DNA of 64,000 nucleotides from Mercenaria mercenaria (GCF_021730395.1 NW_026463193.1:1-64000); one strand, 5' to 3'; counted from the first letter of the stretch, positions 12,221 to 23,960 are shown. Translations and numbers: made by a program. Notes: generated from the letters alone by a model not told the origin.

Positions 12221-12840
12221 TTGTTACAAATTGATAAACACGGTTTTACGAAGGTAAACTGTAGTTTACGGCCGTAAACCTAGGTTCACGCTCGTAAATA
12301 TAGGTTCACGACCGTAAACATAGGTTTACGACCGAAATTGATAGTTGATTTCATAATCCTAGTATATCAATCGTAAACCATGGTTTACGTTCGATAAACT
12401 AGGTTTCTCGATTGAACTATGAATTTCGGTCGTTATCCTATGTTTACGACCGTAAACTTGGATTTACGAACGTGAGTCTACGTTTACGAGCGTGAACTAT
12501 GGATTACGACGCTATCCTATGTTTTCGCTCGAAAAAATAGGTTAGTATATGAAAAACCTGGTTTTTCGAACGTAAACCTAAGTTCACGCTCGTAAACCCA
12601 AGTTAACGTTCGTAAACATAGGTTCACGCTCGAAAATATAGGTTCAGGTCCGTAAACTATGGATCACGGTCGTAAACATAGGTTCATGGCCGTAAACCCA
12701 TGTTCACGCCCGAAATTCATTGTTGATTCTATAATCCTAATATATCGACCGTAAACCATGTTTTACGTTTGATAAACTAAGTTTCTCGATTGAACTATGA
12801 GATTCGGTCGTTATCCAATGTTTACGATCGTTATCCTATG
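12221..12840. repeat. Unit 2 of the palindromic-module element, left part
   Basis: Same module series as unit 1 (for example the TTTCTCGATTGAACTATGA blocks near 12400 and 12781). It starts without the TATGGCAAGCC end. Interrupted at the CCTATG target site; the rest of the unit is at 18154-18434. Confidence 0.7.
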
Positions 12841-14291
12841 AGTAGTATAGGGGTCTCTTTGGGGCCAGGACTGCGCATGCGTGAGAATGACGTCATGCGC
12901 GGCGGCCATTTTGAATTTTATTTCTAGAATGACATCATCTTCCTATGTTAAGAATGACCTCACTCTACTATTTATATCTCCCAAAAGTATATAGAGCTGA
13001 CTTATATACCTATCTAGGGCGTGTTCGCGCACATTGAGGGTCAGGTGCTCAGCCCTAGACGGCAAGATAACATGAAAACAAAAACTATATATTAATTATG
13101 TTTAATTAATAATCATATAGATTTATCTATAACGTAAATGAATAAATACATTGTATTGTAATCAAAGAACTTATTAAAAATAATTTAAAGCAAAATATTT
13201 ATTATATTTTAATTTAAAACATTAAGCTTTATTTAAGATAGCTACGTTAGAAATAACGTTAACTGAAAATTAAAGACTACTTTTTTGCTTACGATGTTTC
13301 CTCCTTGGCGTCCACTGACAAAATGACTCCAATCGTAAGTGTAATAGTCCTAAATTCGCATGCTAAGACCTATATTTCATAATGACTTCATGAGCTAAAT
13401 TTAGATAAGGTCAAACGTGATTATGGTCACAATGTCTAATGTGTGTTGATTTAAGACCGGACAATAAAAAGTAAACATGTCAAAGTTAATCCCTTTATAG
13501 TCGCCACAAAGTCTGGCGTGTATTTATTTAAGAGCGGATGCGTTAACAATAGCCTATTCAACTGTCAAAGTTAATCCATTTAAAGTAACCACAAGGTCAG
13601 ACACGTGTTAATTTTAGGACTGATGCGTTTACAATGGCCTATTGATATGTCAAAAGTAAACCTGTACAAGGAGTCGAAGTAATACTTAAAGGATGATAAG
13701 AAAATAGCCATGTATTAAAAAGATGGATTTTTATATATATATTTTAACTACGTACATTATTTACAAAATGACACAATTTTCAAAACAATTATATAAAATA
13801 AACATATATACAATTATCACGCACGCACGCACGCACGCACGCATGCACACACAAGCACGCGCACACGCGCGCACACACACAAGCACACGCACACACGCAC
13901 ACGCACACACACACACGCACGCACACACACACACACACACAAGCACGCGCACACGCACACACACACACAAGCACATGCGCACACGCACACGCACACAAGC
14001 ACGCGCACCTGCACGTACGCAGCATTAAACAATATATGTAACATCATCAAAATATTCAAAATTATCAAAATAATTCGGGCCTATTGCCCTAGTACACAGA
14101 TTGTGTCTGCAGCTATCCAATTAGAGATGTCCATCAGTGCCACAGATGTTATACACCATTTATCTGTGTGGCCACCATTCACATATGTTTTTACAAATGC
14201 ATGAGCAAGCTCATGAACTAGCGTACCCAGAAAGTGTACGTCCGATTTGTGGTGTTTTAAAAACAAGTGAATTTCCATCCGTCTTGAACTG
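12841..14291. repeat. Left inverted arm of the nested element
   Basis: Inverse match to 16713-18153 over almost the whole length, for example the GCGTGTTCGCGCACATTGAG block near 13019 against its inverse near 17915. Includes the AC-rich microsatellite and the 3' part of the SprT-like ORF. Confidence 0.8.
13818..14018. repeat. GCAC/AC microsatellite in left arm
   Basis: About 200 bp of (ACGC)n and (AC)n with interruptions. The mirror tract lies in the right arm at 17005-17125. All open frames here are products of the repeat. Confidence 0.9.
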
Positions 14292-14455
14292 GTGCATTTT
14301 GTGAATCCCAGAATCATTGCTCCTTTTCTGTCCATGTGACTATTCCCTTCTCTTATGAAGATTCTCATGGAACAAAAGCACGCACTTCTACACTCTAGGA
14401 TTGATAGTAACAGGGACATTACCTTAAAATTAATAAAATATTCTATTTTATTCAC
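14081..14455 (-). CDS. SprT-like zinc metalloprotease-type ORF inside the nested element
   Basis: A 124-residue frame. The key stretch is LVHELAHAFVKTY followed by GGHTDKW: an HExxH zinc-binding motif with a third histidine in a GH..xW context, as in SprT-like zincins (SPRTN family and viral relatives). Family members cut proteins, often DNA-bound ones; activity here is unknown. Upstream residues include SRRMEIHLFLKHHKSDVHFLGT. The C-terminal half lies in the left inverted arm, so a mirrored second copy exists near 16729-16850 on + and appears disrupted. A same-strand frame upstream (14556-14846) could belong to the same gene. Possibly a gene captured by the element. Confidence 0.5.
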   Translation of the reverse strand: MNKIEYFINFKVMSLLLSILECRSACFCSMRIFIREGNSHMDRKGAMILGFTKCTSSRRMEIHLFLKHHKSDVHFLGTLVHELAHAFVKTYVNGGHTDKWCITSVALMDISNWIAADTICVLGQ

Positions 14456-14555
14456 GGTATGCTTAAGTCATCCATCAACCAATGGAAAAAGAGAGGTGCA
14501 AATGATAAAATTTATCAACCCTAGTGTAACTCTAATGGTAACAAATTATTTAATA

Positions 14556-14846
14556 TTAATGTGACTGTACAGTAAAAGTTAACGTTACCTTTTTGATAAT
14601 ATCTGCTGCATGGTATAAAGGAACCGTAGATGTATGTATCTGCTGTAATCCTTCGTCTGTATCAGACATTCCAGTTTTTGTTATCTCATCAACAGGTATC
14701 ACAATAATATCTTCCTTTGTAACTTTACATTTGTCATCTTTAGTTATTACAACAACATCATAGTCTCCAAAACTGAACATGTCAGTTCCACTACGGTGTA
14801 GATACTCCAACACATCACACAATATTTCAGATATAATTTGGAACAT
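14556..14846 (-). CDS. Unidentified ORF upstream of the SprT-like ORF
   Basis: 96 residues beginning MFQIISEILCDVLEYL, acidic and lysine-rich in the middle (VVVITKDDKCKVTKEDIIVIP). No family recognised. It lies on the same strand about 100 bases upstream of the metalloprotease-like frame, in the single-copy middle of the nested element, so it may be another exon of the same captured gene. Confidence 0.3.
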   Translation of the reverse strand: MFQIISEILCDVLEYLHRSGTDMFSFGDYDVVVITKDDKCKVTKEDIIVIPVDEITKTGMSDTDEGLQQIHTSTVPLYHAADIIKKVTLTFTVQSH

Positions 14847-14859
14847 TTTTCAAGAATTT

Positions 14860-16020
14860 TGAATTAACAGAGTATACACTTCAATATAATCGTACAAGTC
14901 TATGCATGAATTCAGCTTTTTAGGGTCCTGTGCCATTTATAAGTCAATATTTTTTTACTTGAGATTAGCTTAAGATAATGTATGAAAGAGAACTGACCGA
15001 TATTGACACTAATACTTTGAAAACTGTAAAAGCGGATTGAATTTTGGTCAATTTTATGACTTTTAGGAGAAGCTTATAGAAACGAATATTTTGTGTTATA
15101 AAACTTTCATAGTCCTTTAGGATGCTAAATCGTCAAGATTTTCAATGAACAGAAATACAGTTAACATTGAACAATCAGTTTTTCCCATTTCGTGACACAC
15201 TTTCTATTCATCAATTCTGAGATGCTAATTTCATGTGATAGAATTCATAAAAATCTTTCATTTACATCCCCCATTCTCGATTCGATTTTCAACCGTTATC
15301 GAGTTATGACGTAACAGCGATTTTTAAACCTTCTGTCTTAAACTTTGCAATAAACTCTTGAAACAGGTAGCATTGGAAAGATCTCGTCGCATAGGTTCAG
15401 AAAATGTACAGATATTTACCTCTATCTAGATCCGTTCTCAAGATATTGGCGTTTAAAGATTGAAGTGACGTCATTGCAAACGTTTTTGAGCGGTAAATTC
15501 AAATTTCGCAACCAAAGTTTTCAAAGTGTAATTTCTCCTCTATTTGTGGACCGATTTTAATGATCTTGGTGTCAGATAAAAACGTTTAACGAGAACTAAG
15601 TGTTAGTAGCATACAACCGGAAATGAAATCACTCATGCGTAAAATATCGATTTTCTCCTTTATTACTCAACCGACTATACCCGTGTTTGGTATCCTACGA
15701 AAGGTTTTGACTAGTACTATTTCATTGTTTGCACTAGAAGAATATTGGGTCACTCACGCGTAAAATGCGTCAAAGTAAGCTTACCTGATCCTTACACTTT
15801 AAGATCAAAAATGACAATGAACGAATTCACAGGGTAAAGTAAAATAAATAGAGCCAAAGCAACGTTCTGATTAGTCAGTAAAGGTTATAGCAATGCTCTG
15901 ATTGGCTAGTGATATGACGTATTCTGATCGGTCACTCAGGGATCACACGCACAAGTCATATATAAGTCGTATCAGTCAAAAGTAAATTTTACCATGACTG
16001 AAGGTGTTACCAGTTACTGT
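14860..16020. other. Middle of the nested element, no gene seen
   Basis: AT-rich, unique to the middle between the arms. Contains TGACGTCA-like sequence at 15469 and repeated short phrases, but no frame worth calling. Confidence 0.35.
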
Positions 16021-16029
16021 ATATACCAA

Positions 16030-16252
16030 CAACTCCTCCTCCACACCTCCTTCTCTTCCTCCTTCACTCCTCCTCCTCCTCCTCCACTTCTCCTCCTCCT
16101 CCTCCCCTTCTCTACTCCTACTCCTCCTCCTCCTCCTCCTCCTCCCTCCTCCTCCTCCACTCCTCCTCCTCCACCACCACCTCCTCCTCCTCCTCCACTC
16201 CTCCTCCTTTATTCCTCCTCCTCCTCCACTGCTCCTCTTCCTTCTTCTCTGC
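16030..16252. repeat. (TCC)n microsatellite
   Basis: About 220 bp of TCC/CTC repeats. Long poly-Pro, poly-Leu or poly-Ser frames here are artefacts of the repeat. Confidence 0.95.
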
Positions 16253-16297
16253 CCCATGAAAGCGTAAGAATGGCTAACAGAATAAAGCAGTGTCTTT

Positions 16298-16643
16298 TTG
16301 ATAAAAAATACTTACAACAGTTTCACAAATGCATCAGTGTCCTGTTTGCCAACAGTCGACAACATGCGGAGACATCAACGTTATGTCCAAGGAAATGACG
16401 AAGCCACTGACAGTTTTTTACCGTCATTACAAACATGGGACATCTCGAGAGAGACGACGTTTCAACATCCATTTTCTATGCTGGTCTTTGACGAACATTT
16501 ATATATTGGGAATCATTCAAGTAGTCTGGAATACCGTGTACAAATTCGACTCCGGGGATTTCACGCTGAAGTTCATCAAACAATGGTTGTCATTGTCCAA
16601 AACACCATATGATACGCTGAGGCTGAGGTCTTACAAGATTTGA
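16298..16643 (+). other. Overlapping short frames next to right arm
   Basis: Two overlapping 104-residue frames; one starts MHQCPVCQQSTTCG. Neither resembles a family I know and they overlap out of frame, so at most one is real. Kept only to record the open stretch. Confidence 0.12.
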
Positions 16644-16712
16644 TGATAACAGTTTTCTTGTCCATTCAGTTTTTCCACTACCACTTGGTTCTGAAACGAC
16701 CATAGAAAATGG

Positions 16713-18153
16713 CAGTTCAAGACGGATGGAAATTCACTTGTTTTTTAAACACCACAAATCGGACGTACACTTTCTGGGTACACTAGTTCATGAGCTTGCT
16801 CATGCATTTGTAAAAACATACGTGAATGGTGGCCACACAGATAAATGATGTAAAACATCTGTGGCACTGATGCAGTTAGTAAATGTTTATATAATGGACA
16901 TCCCTAATTGGATAGACACAATCTGTGTACTAGGGCAATAGGCCCGAATTATTTTGATAATTTTGAATATTTTGATGATGTTACATATATTGTTTAATGA
17001 TGCGTACGTGCGTGTGCGCGTGCTTGTGTGTGTGTGTGCGTGTGCGTGTGCGCGTGTGCTCGTGTGTGTGCGTGTGTGCGTGCGCGCGTGCTTGTGCGTG
17101 CGTGCGTGCGTGCGTGCGTGTGTGATATTTGTATATATGTTTATTTTATATAATTGTTTTGAGAATTGTGTCATTTTGTAAATAATGTACGTAGTTAAAA
17201 TATATATATAAAACTCCATCTTTTTAATACATGGCTGTTTTCTTATCATCCTTTAAGTATTACTTCGACTCCTTGTAAAGGTTTACTTTTGACATATCAA
17301 TAGGCCATTGTAAACGCATCAGTCCTAAAATTAACACGTGTCTGACCTTGTGGTTACTTTAAATGGATTAACTTTGACAGTTGAATAGGCTATTGTTAAC
17401 GCATCCGCTCTTAAATAAATACACGCCAGACTTTGTGGCGACTATAAAGGGATTAACTTTGACATGTTTACTTTTTATTGTCCGTCTATCCGGTCTTAAG
17501 TCAACACACACTAGACATTGTGACCATAATCACGTTTGACCATATCTAAATTTAGCTCATGAAGTCATTATGAAAAATAGGTCCGAGCATGCGAATTCAG
17601 GACTATTACACTTATGATTGGAGTCATTTTGTCAGTGGACGCCAAGGAGGAAACATCGTAAGCAAAAAAGTAGTCTTTAATTTTCAGTTAACGTTATTTC
17701 TAACGTAGCTAGCTTAAATAAAGCTTAATGTTTTAAATTAAAATATAATAAATATTTTGCTTTAAATTATTTTTAATAAGTTCTTTGATTACCATACAAT
17801 GTATTTATTCATTTACGTTATAGATAAATCTATATGATTATTAATTAAACATTATTAATATATAGTTTTTGTTTTCATGTTATCTCCCCGTCTAGGGCTG
17901 AGCACCTGACCCTCAATGTGCGCGAACACGCCCTAGATAGGTATATAAGTCAGCTCTTTATACTTTTGGGAGATATAAATAGCATAGTGAGGTCATTCTT
18001 AACATGATGTCATTCTAAAAATAAAATTCAAAATGGCCGCCGCGCATGTGCAGTAAATTCATTTCTTATATGCAAATGAGTTACTATTTATAGTAACTAG
18101 GTCATCTAAGATGGCGCCCGTTTGTTTACAAGTAAAGAGGCCCCTATACTACT
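16713..18153. repeat. Right inverted arm of the nested element
   Basis: Inverse copy of the left arm. Near its outer end it has roughly 80 bp with a GATGGCGCC motif that the left arm lacks. Contains a second, disrupted copy of the HELAHA metalloprotease sequence on +. Confidence 0.8.
17005..17125. repeat. GT/GTGC microsatellite in right arm
   Basis: Mirror of the AC/GCAC tract at 13818-14018, shorter, showing that the arms' microsatellites have changed length independently. Confidence 0.9.
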
Positions 18154-18440
18154 CCTATGTTTACGCTCGTAAACCCCAGTTCACGCTCGTAAACCATAGT
18201 TTATGAACGTGAACCTATGTTTACTACCGTGAACTGGGGTTTACAATCGTGAACCTACATTTACGAGCGTGAACTATGGTTCACGGCGTTATCCTATGTT
18301 TTCGCTCGAAAATATAGGTTAGTATTCGAAAAACCTAGTTTTACGTTCGAAAAACCTAGTTTATCGATCGTTAATCCTAGTTTTTCGACCGTGAACTAGG
18401 GTTCACGTAATTATTGGACAATTGGCTTGCCATACACGTC

Positions 18441-19120
18441 CACACTGTTTAACTATGGTTGCTGATTTCGGCCATATCGGAAATGTCGTGTTCACGTGTT
18501 TGCGGGGCAAATCAACCAACATGCAAAAGAGATACTCTTTACTAATACCTGTCATTTAGGCAAAGGTGGCCTTTAAGATACGAAAGGTTTTTCATATATC
18601 ATGTTATTGTCCTCGATTTGCCCCAGTATGCCAAGTAAGCGAAGTTTTCCACTTCTGTAAATATGGATTTACCATCGACATGTGTATACATGTTTCTCAA
18701 ATCTAATTTTATGCATACTGATATAAAAATGGTAGAAAATAAAGTGCAAAAGCAAATGACATTTGGGGTTATATAAAGACATGTTGTCTGCTTGGCGTAT
18801 GGACCAATGAGATATTTTATAATACATATGAATATATAAAAATACAATGCGGGCAAACATAATGTGGGATTGATTCAGTAGTTTATTCGTTTTTCCATGG
18901 CGACGTCTGAAGTTATCATATAGCAACTTTTTGATGTATAGGAATATTGTACGTATATCACTTGTAGCTGATTTTTTTTGTTGTTGTTGTTTTTGTTTTT
19001 TTTTCATCAAAATTAAAATACGACGAAATTATGCGAGAAAATTAAATTCCTAATTTGATGACAGACACGCAAAAACGCTCTAGTGTCCGGACGGCCAAAA
19101 GATTATTGAAGATGTATCCG

Positions 19121-19157
<37 letters not shown>

Positions 19158-19503
19158 TGGGGAATCTAATCGTGCTACTAGGGATGAAACGTAGGTTCAT
19201 TTCTTTTTATTAAGCACGAAATTTAAACAAAAAGTCTTGCAATTTAAAACAAGGGACTCTGTTGAATTACAATCCCCCATTGCAGGAGTCACCTATTGAT
19301 TTGACATTTAAAAGAGATAAAGGTCCATGTTATCCAACATAACTGTCAACAAGAGACCTAGCGCCATGCGACAAGTTTCGTTTCTCCCAGAATAAGATAT
19401 CATTTATCTAGAAGACGTTTTGGCCCACTGCAAGCGTATGATCTGCTATTTACCAGTGTATATTGGGTGTTCCTTAATCAGACTAAGTAAATGCATTGAA
19501 AAT
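18441..19503. other. Unassigned sequence with a 30-T run
   Basis: No gene seen. A T run at 19123-19152 is the only structured part; it could be the tail of an old minus-strand retroposon, but no head is recognisable. Confidence 0.4.
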
Positions 19504-21293
19504 TGTCACAAATTGACATACGGGCCTAATTTTAGCTGTAGTGTAAATGCAGGTATTGCATCATCTTTTGTAAATTTTTGAGTTATTGAGGTAAATGTCA
19601 GATTTTACGTATAAAATCACTCTCATGTTTTTCTGTATTTCATAACTTAAATTTCCATGTAAATTTCATTAAAGTCTGTTAAGTAATAAGAAAGTTGATA
19701 TTTTATAAACTTCAGTAATTTATGTTTTTATCCCCAAAACCACTATAATGGGCCTCAAATTGTCAATTTAAATCCGCGCCAAAGTAGTTAGATTCCCCGG
19801 CTATATCGTGAATCCCGTGAAAATGACAATAGTCATAGCACACGGATTATCCGTGAATCCCATGAAATTTAGTATCTGGCGGGACATTACCCTTTAAATA
19901 GACTGGACTAGATATGCCTTGCGCACACCACCTTCCGACATTATAGACGAATCTATGTCTGAATTATTTTCTTGCTAGAAATTTATGCTCGATCGAGGTA
20001 AGAAATTTATTTGTTAGATTTTTGTATAATTTTTGCATTACGATTTTTATTTGGTAAATTTTTGTTCATTCTACAGAATTCTGTAACATTAACTTTTCGG
20101 CATATGATTTTGGCTAGTTTCGGTATGTCAGAATAATTTATTAAAATTTTCAGACTTTTATAAATTATTTAGAAAGAGGAATCTAAAATGTTTCATTTAT
20201 ATATAAGATGTTAGATTTATACTGAAATTTGTATCGTGATAATTGTAAAGCACTGTTTCAAAAACTTATGTCAAACATTTTGTTAATTATGGAACGCCAT
20301 TACTGCATTGTATTGTTATGTATAAATCTATATGGCAAGTCTAGTACCATGTATGTATATATTATTGTAATTTGTAAGTGTGTGCCAGTCTATAGCACAT
20401 CTAATTAATGTCCGTTGTAGTGTATGGCATTAGATATTATATCGATACCAACTATGATATAACGTTTGATTTATATTGAATTTTGTTAATTTGTAGTTGT
20501 AAATAATAGCTGCAGTTTATCATGTCCGTATCTATAATGTTTCATCATATACTTTTCATATCTTTTTCATACTTTAACTTTAGTCTTTTAAGTAAGTAAT
20601 TTTTGCAATAATGGAAGTAATTAGTGACGTATTTTAATCACGTGACGTATGAACTTAGTAGCACATATATTTTGTATACGTAGCACGTATTATTTATGGG
20701 AGCCTACGGAGGTATGGTGTACCCAAAGGAGCAGTTTTATGCCCTGACTTATTTGTTTTGCTATGGTGCTTACCATATGTTATATATTTTAGCTTCTTCC
20801 GCTAGACGATTTTACCTGGTGATGTCATAACCCGGAAGTACAATGCCCGAGGTTCACTTGTCTTTCACTCGCCTGGATGTGATTTTCCCAGCGCAGAGCT
20901 TTCGTCCCATGGTTGTGCCGTAAACCGCAAAGACGATGATTTTTGTTATCCTCTGAAGTCAGCTCAGGGATGCAATCACCTACCACCATAGGGAGCCAAC
21001 ACGGAATCAACGTATTCACGGTTTAAAGGGACTGGATTTTAGAGATACGTTTTGTTTGTGCTACTTAAAGTTCGCAATTAAATTAAAGAACTGTACCACG
21101 TCACATTAGAATGGAACTATACGAACTTTGTATCTGGTGATACTGAACTTTTTTTTTCTTATAATCAGTTTTTTTTTTCTTCATATCATCTATTCATTGT
21201 AAATAATCATCTTATGTAAATAAATTTGTAAATATTGTAAAGGGTGTTGATTTGTTCTGATGGTTACTGTCGCCGGTACGGCCTTTTGTCACA
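19504..21293 (+). mobile_element. Solo LTR of the same gypsy-class family, intron-bearing form
   Basis: Starts and ends TGTCACA, the inverse of the LTR termini at 327 and 4631, and aligns to both through its whole length. Flanks are AAAAT and AAAAC, a near-perfect 5-bp target duplication. No internal region is present, so it is a solo LTR in sense orientation. It is 1790 bp; removing 19998-20792 leaves about 995 bp, against 989 bp for the LTR at 327. Confidence 0.9.
19998..20792 (+). other. Intron-like 795-bp segment inside the solo LTR
   Basis: Starts GTAAGAAAT after GATCGAG and ends TATATATTTTAG before CTTCTTCCGC. The LTRs at 327 and 4631 read GATCGAGCTTCTTCCGC (on -) with exactly this segment absent. 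GT...AG ends, sense orientation and a T-rich 3' side make a spliceosomal intron the simplest reading. Many short frames, none coding. Confidence 0.75.
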
Positions 21294-23654
21294 AAAACTA
21301 GGTATAACGAATGAAACATAAAAAAACCAAAGAAGAATGCTTTGAAGATATAAAATGACGGCAATGACAATTTTGTTACTATTACTTATCATCTATTCTT
21401 TGCAAATTTTTCGGGAACCGATAACATTACATATAAAAATACATTGTTTATGATATGTTTTGCACCATATCAATGATTTGGATGGAGATGGAATGCCGGA
21501 TCATGTTCGAGAACAAACTGTCCGAATGTTGTTTACAGTCACTTTTTTCTTTTGGAGTTTTAGAATAATTATTTAAACGGATGACATTATGCAATGTTGT
21601 TCGTTTACTTTGAAAAAAGTACCATAAAAAACGCCCGCGTGAGAAATGTTGGGTCTCTTGTTGGAGATTTTTTGATAAATCTGTTAAACGTAAAATTGAC
21701 ATTCCTATTAGTTATTAACTGTTGCAGTGTTTTCGCTTCGATTACACAAATCATACAATACTAACGAGTATCGTATCACGGCTATGTAAAATTTGGCACA
21801 CATATCGTCTTGCACTACAAAAAAAGAAATTCAGAATGGTCGTAACAAAATTTAATTTTTCTATATTTCAATGTAAATCACAGGTCTGTCTGATATCAGA
21901 AAGTCGCTGCGGAGTCTTTTGTCACACCCCGCAGTCTCACACCCCGCCGCTGCAGATGGCTTGATAAGACGTCTTAGAAGAAAAATGTTTGGTATGAACT
22001 GAAAGTGTTTTTAACGAATTCCGGAAAATCTATTACAAAGCAAATACACGTAAAACCATACTTTTTTATCTTGTGTCTTATTGTGACATAAATGAACTGC
22101 ATCGGCAGGGGAGCGTAAATATAAAGTATGTGAAGATATTCACGTTTATATTTAATGTGCAGAATACACCTTTTTACATTACGTTAAATTGTATAGGTGT
22201 AGTCAAGATTATCAACCGTAAAGTGTAGAAAATATTTATAAACCAACATGTTAATTTTAAGACTGCACTTGTTTATACCAGACGATGAGGTGGTTTTTTC
22301 ATAATGAAATATTTAGATGTAGTTCAAACTGCCAAGGATAACACTTGACAGGTAAACGATTTGTTTTTGATAAAAACCTTAATTACCTTATAAGTGAAAA
22401 ATGTCTCACGTTATACTGAAGATAACGTTTGATCGTGATTGAGCAATTCAAGAGGTTAGGGCACATGATTTAATCAACTGATAAATTAGTTCGAACAAGT
22501 AGAAACTCCACAGGTAGCTACACACCAAAACAATAAAACTTTTGCAGGCTCGCTTAAACTCAGCCTCTCCACGGACAGTAATAAAATACATAGTACTGTC
22601 CACGCTCCCTATCCGCTGATTGAGAAGAACTCAACATTTGAACATAACCAATTTAGAGACATCCCAGATGTGTTCATACGGCAGTGTACATGGAAACTTG
22701 TGAAAGAGTGTAATTCCATGAAAAGCGACTTGTGGTCCCCAGTAAAATAATGAAGTAGCCCTAAACGAGGAAACAATGGCTGTAACAGATGAGATCCGCG
22801 GTTATGGAGCCTGCATATCAAAGAAACTGTCAAAAGACAAAAGTCGCATCTTAGTCGCAAAAAGCTATCCATTCATTCATTCGTGTGCACCATCCATGCA
22901 ATCGAAAGCTTGTAGATGCAATAATTAATGTTTCATTCGTTGTTATCAAGGTTATATTTTATCATTTTAGTGTTAATTTCACATTTGAAGATCTAAAGTT
23001 TTATGATGCATAATATAATTTCCTTTATGGCATACAGTTTGTATTTATCCACCTAAAATGAACATTTAGCATATACTACCTTCCCTAAAAAGCATTTTCA
23101 TCACGTAGTAACTGCTTTTCAAACATAGCAAAGGCTTTAAAAGAGTGAAAAGGATTACAAGAAAGTTCAAAGCATTTTTCACACGCACTGTGCATAAGTG
23201 TTTATAGATTCAAAACATATATAAGAAGACAATATGAAGGCAATAGAAGCCATTTATATCAGAAAATTCTTAAGCATTGCTTAATTATTCGGTAACGGTA
23301 CTTTGAATATATTTTGAAGTTTCGATGGATATCGGTGTTGTATAATAAAACTATATGTCATAATTCATAGATTTGGAATCCAAGTCTTACAAGTGGTCAA
23401 TAATTTGGATTGTTTTGTCATGAAACACAAATTGCATTATTTCTGTATAGAAATTCCTTTCTGCTCTTTGAAAATTTATTATAACTTGCTTAAGAGAGGG
23501 AAATGCTTTTTCTATAGATGTTTATGTATGAAATTACTGAAACGGACATGTACTGTCATATTTCGAATTGACATATGACAAGGAAGAAACAGTTTAAGCA
23601 GGTTTTTAAATGACTGACTGGGTAAGGTCTTTTATGACAATGTTTATAAAGTGA
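21294..23654. other. AT-rich non-coding stretch
   Basis: No supported gene. Could be intron if a copper-transporter 5' exon lies upstream. Confidence 0.4.
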
Positions 23655-23960
23655 TTTTGTTTGTTTTTTTTTTTTTTTTTTTGTTTGTTTGTTTTGGGTT
23701 TAATGCCATTTCAGATACGTAACCGCGGGCAGTTTACCAAACCAGTGTTCCTGGATTTTGTAAGTTTGTACCAGTACAAACCTGTTCTCCGCAAGTACTT
23801 ACCAACTTCTCCACATGAATCAGAGGTGGAGGACAAATGATTTCAAAAACAATGTCTTTTATCAACTCGTAACGGAGAACATACGTCCCACCCGGGGATC
23901 GAACTCACGACACACTTCCTCCCCGATCTATAGATCATATTGAGCTAAACTGAACAACAT
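23655..23960 (-). mobile_element. tRNA-derived SINE
   Basis: On the minus strand the head has an A-box-like TTTAGCTCAATATGATCTA and a B box GAGTTCGATCCC. A core follows (CTCCACCTCTGATTCATGTG, then AAGTTGGTAAGTACTTGCGG), then an A-rich tail (T run at 23667-23682 on +). Layout and core fit tRNA-headed mollusc SINEs with a conserved central domain. A core fragment recurs at 40790-40885. Confidence 0.8.

Larger units (their letters stand above)
12841..18153. mobile_element. Nested 5.3-kb long-TIR element (Polinton-like ends), broken
   Basis: Ends read AGTAGTATAGGGG and its inverse; exact 6-bp duplications CCTATG lie at 12835-12840 and 18154-18159. Inverted arms of about 1.45 kb enclose a 2.4-kb middle. 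AG...CT ends, long TIRs and a 6-bp duplication are what Polintons/Mavericks have, but I see no polymerase, integrase, capsid or packaging gene. It may instead be a non-autonomous derivative, or belong to another 6-bp-TSD group such as Dada or IS3EU. Treated as a fossil. The arms have drifted slightly and carry microsatellites and a metalloprotease-like ORF. Confidence 0.75.
11265..18434. mobile_element. TIR transposon made of short palindromic modules, tandem dimer, with a nested insertion
   Basis: Both ends read TATGGCAAGCCAATTGTCC inward, followed by a further inverted match of over 150 bp. The exact 6-bp sequence CACGTC lies outside each end (11259-11264 and 18435-18440). The body is a dense series of modules of the form GTTTACG-nn-CGTAAAC with TCACG, TTTTCG and GGTTAGTAT variants. 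The same end recurs internally at 12220, dividing it into two related units of about 0.95 and 0.9 kb once the 5.3-kb nested element (12841-18153) is set aside. It encodes no protein, so it is non-autonomous. The superfamily is unknown to me. Confidence 0.8.

Noticed and set aside
13723-14068. His/Thr and Cys/Val-rich frames on both strands
   Set aside because: Products of the AC/GCAC microsatellite.
16030-16252. Poly-Pro/Leu and Gly/Arg-rich frames
   Set aside because: They are translations of a (TCC)n microsatellite on both strands.
20825-21019. 64-residue frame on - in the solo LTR
   Set aside because: LTR sequence; no support as a protein.
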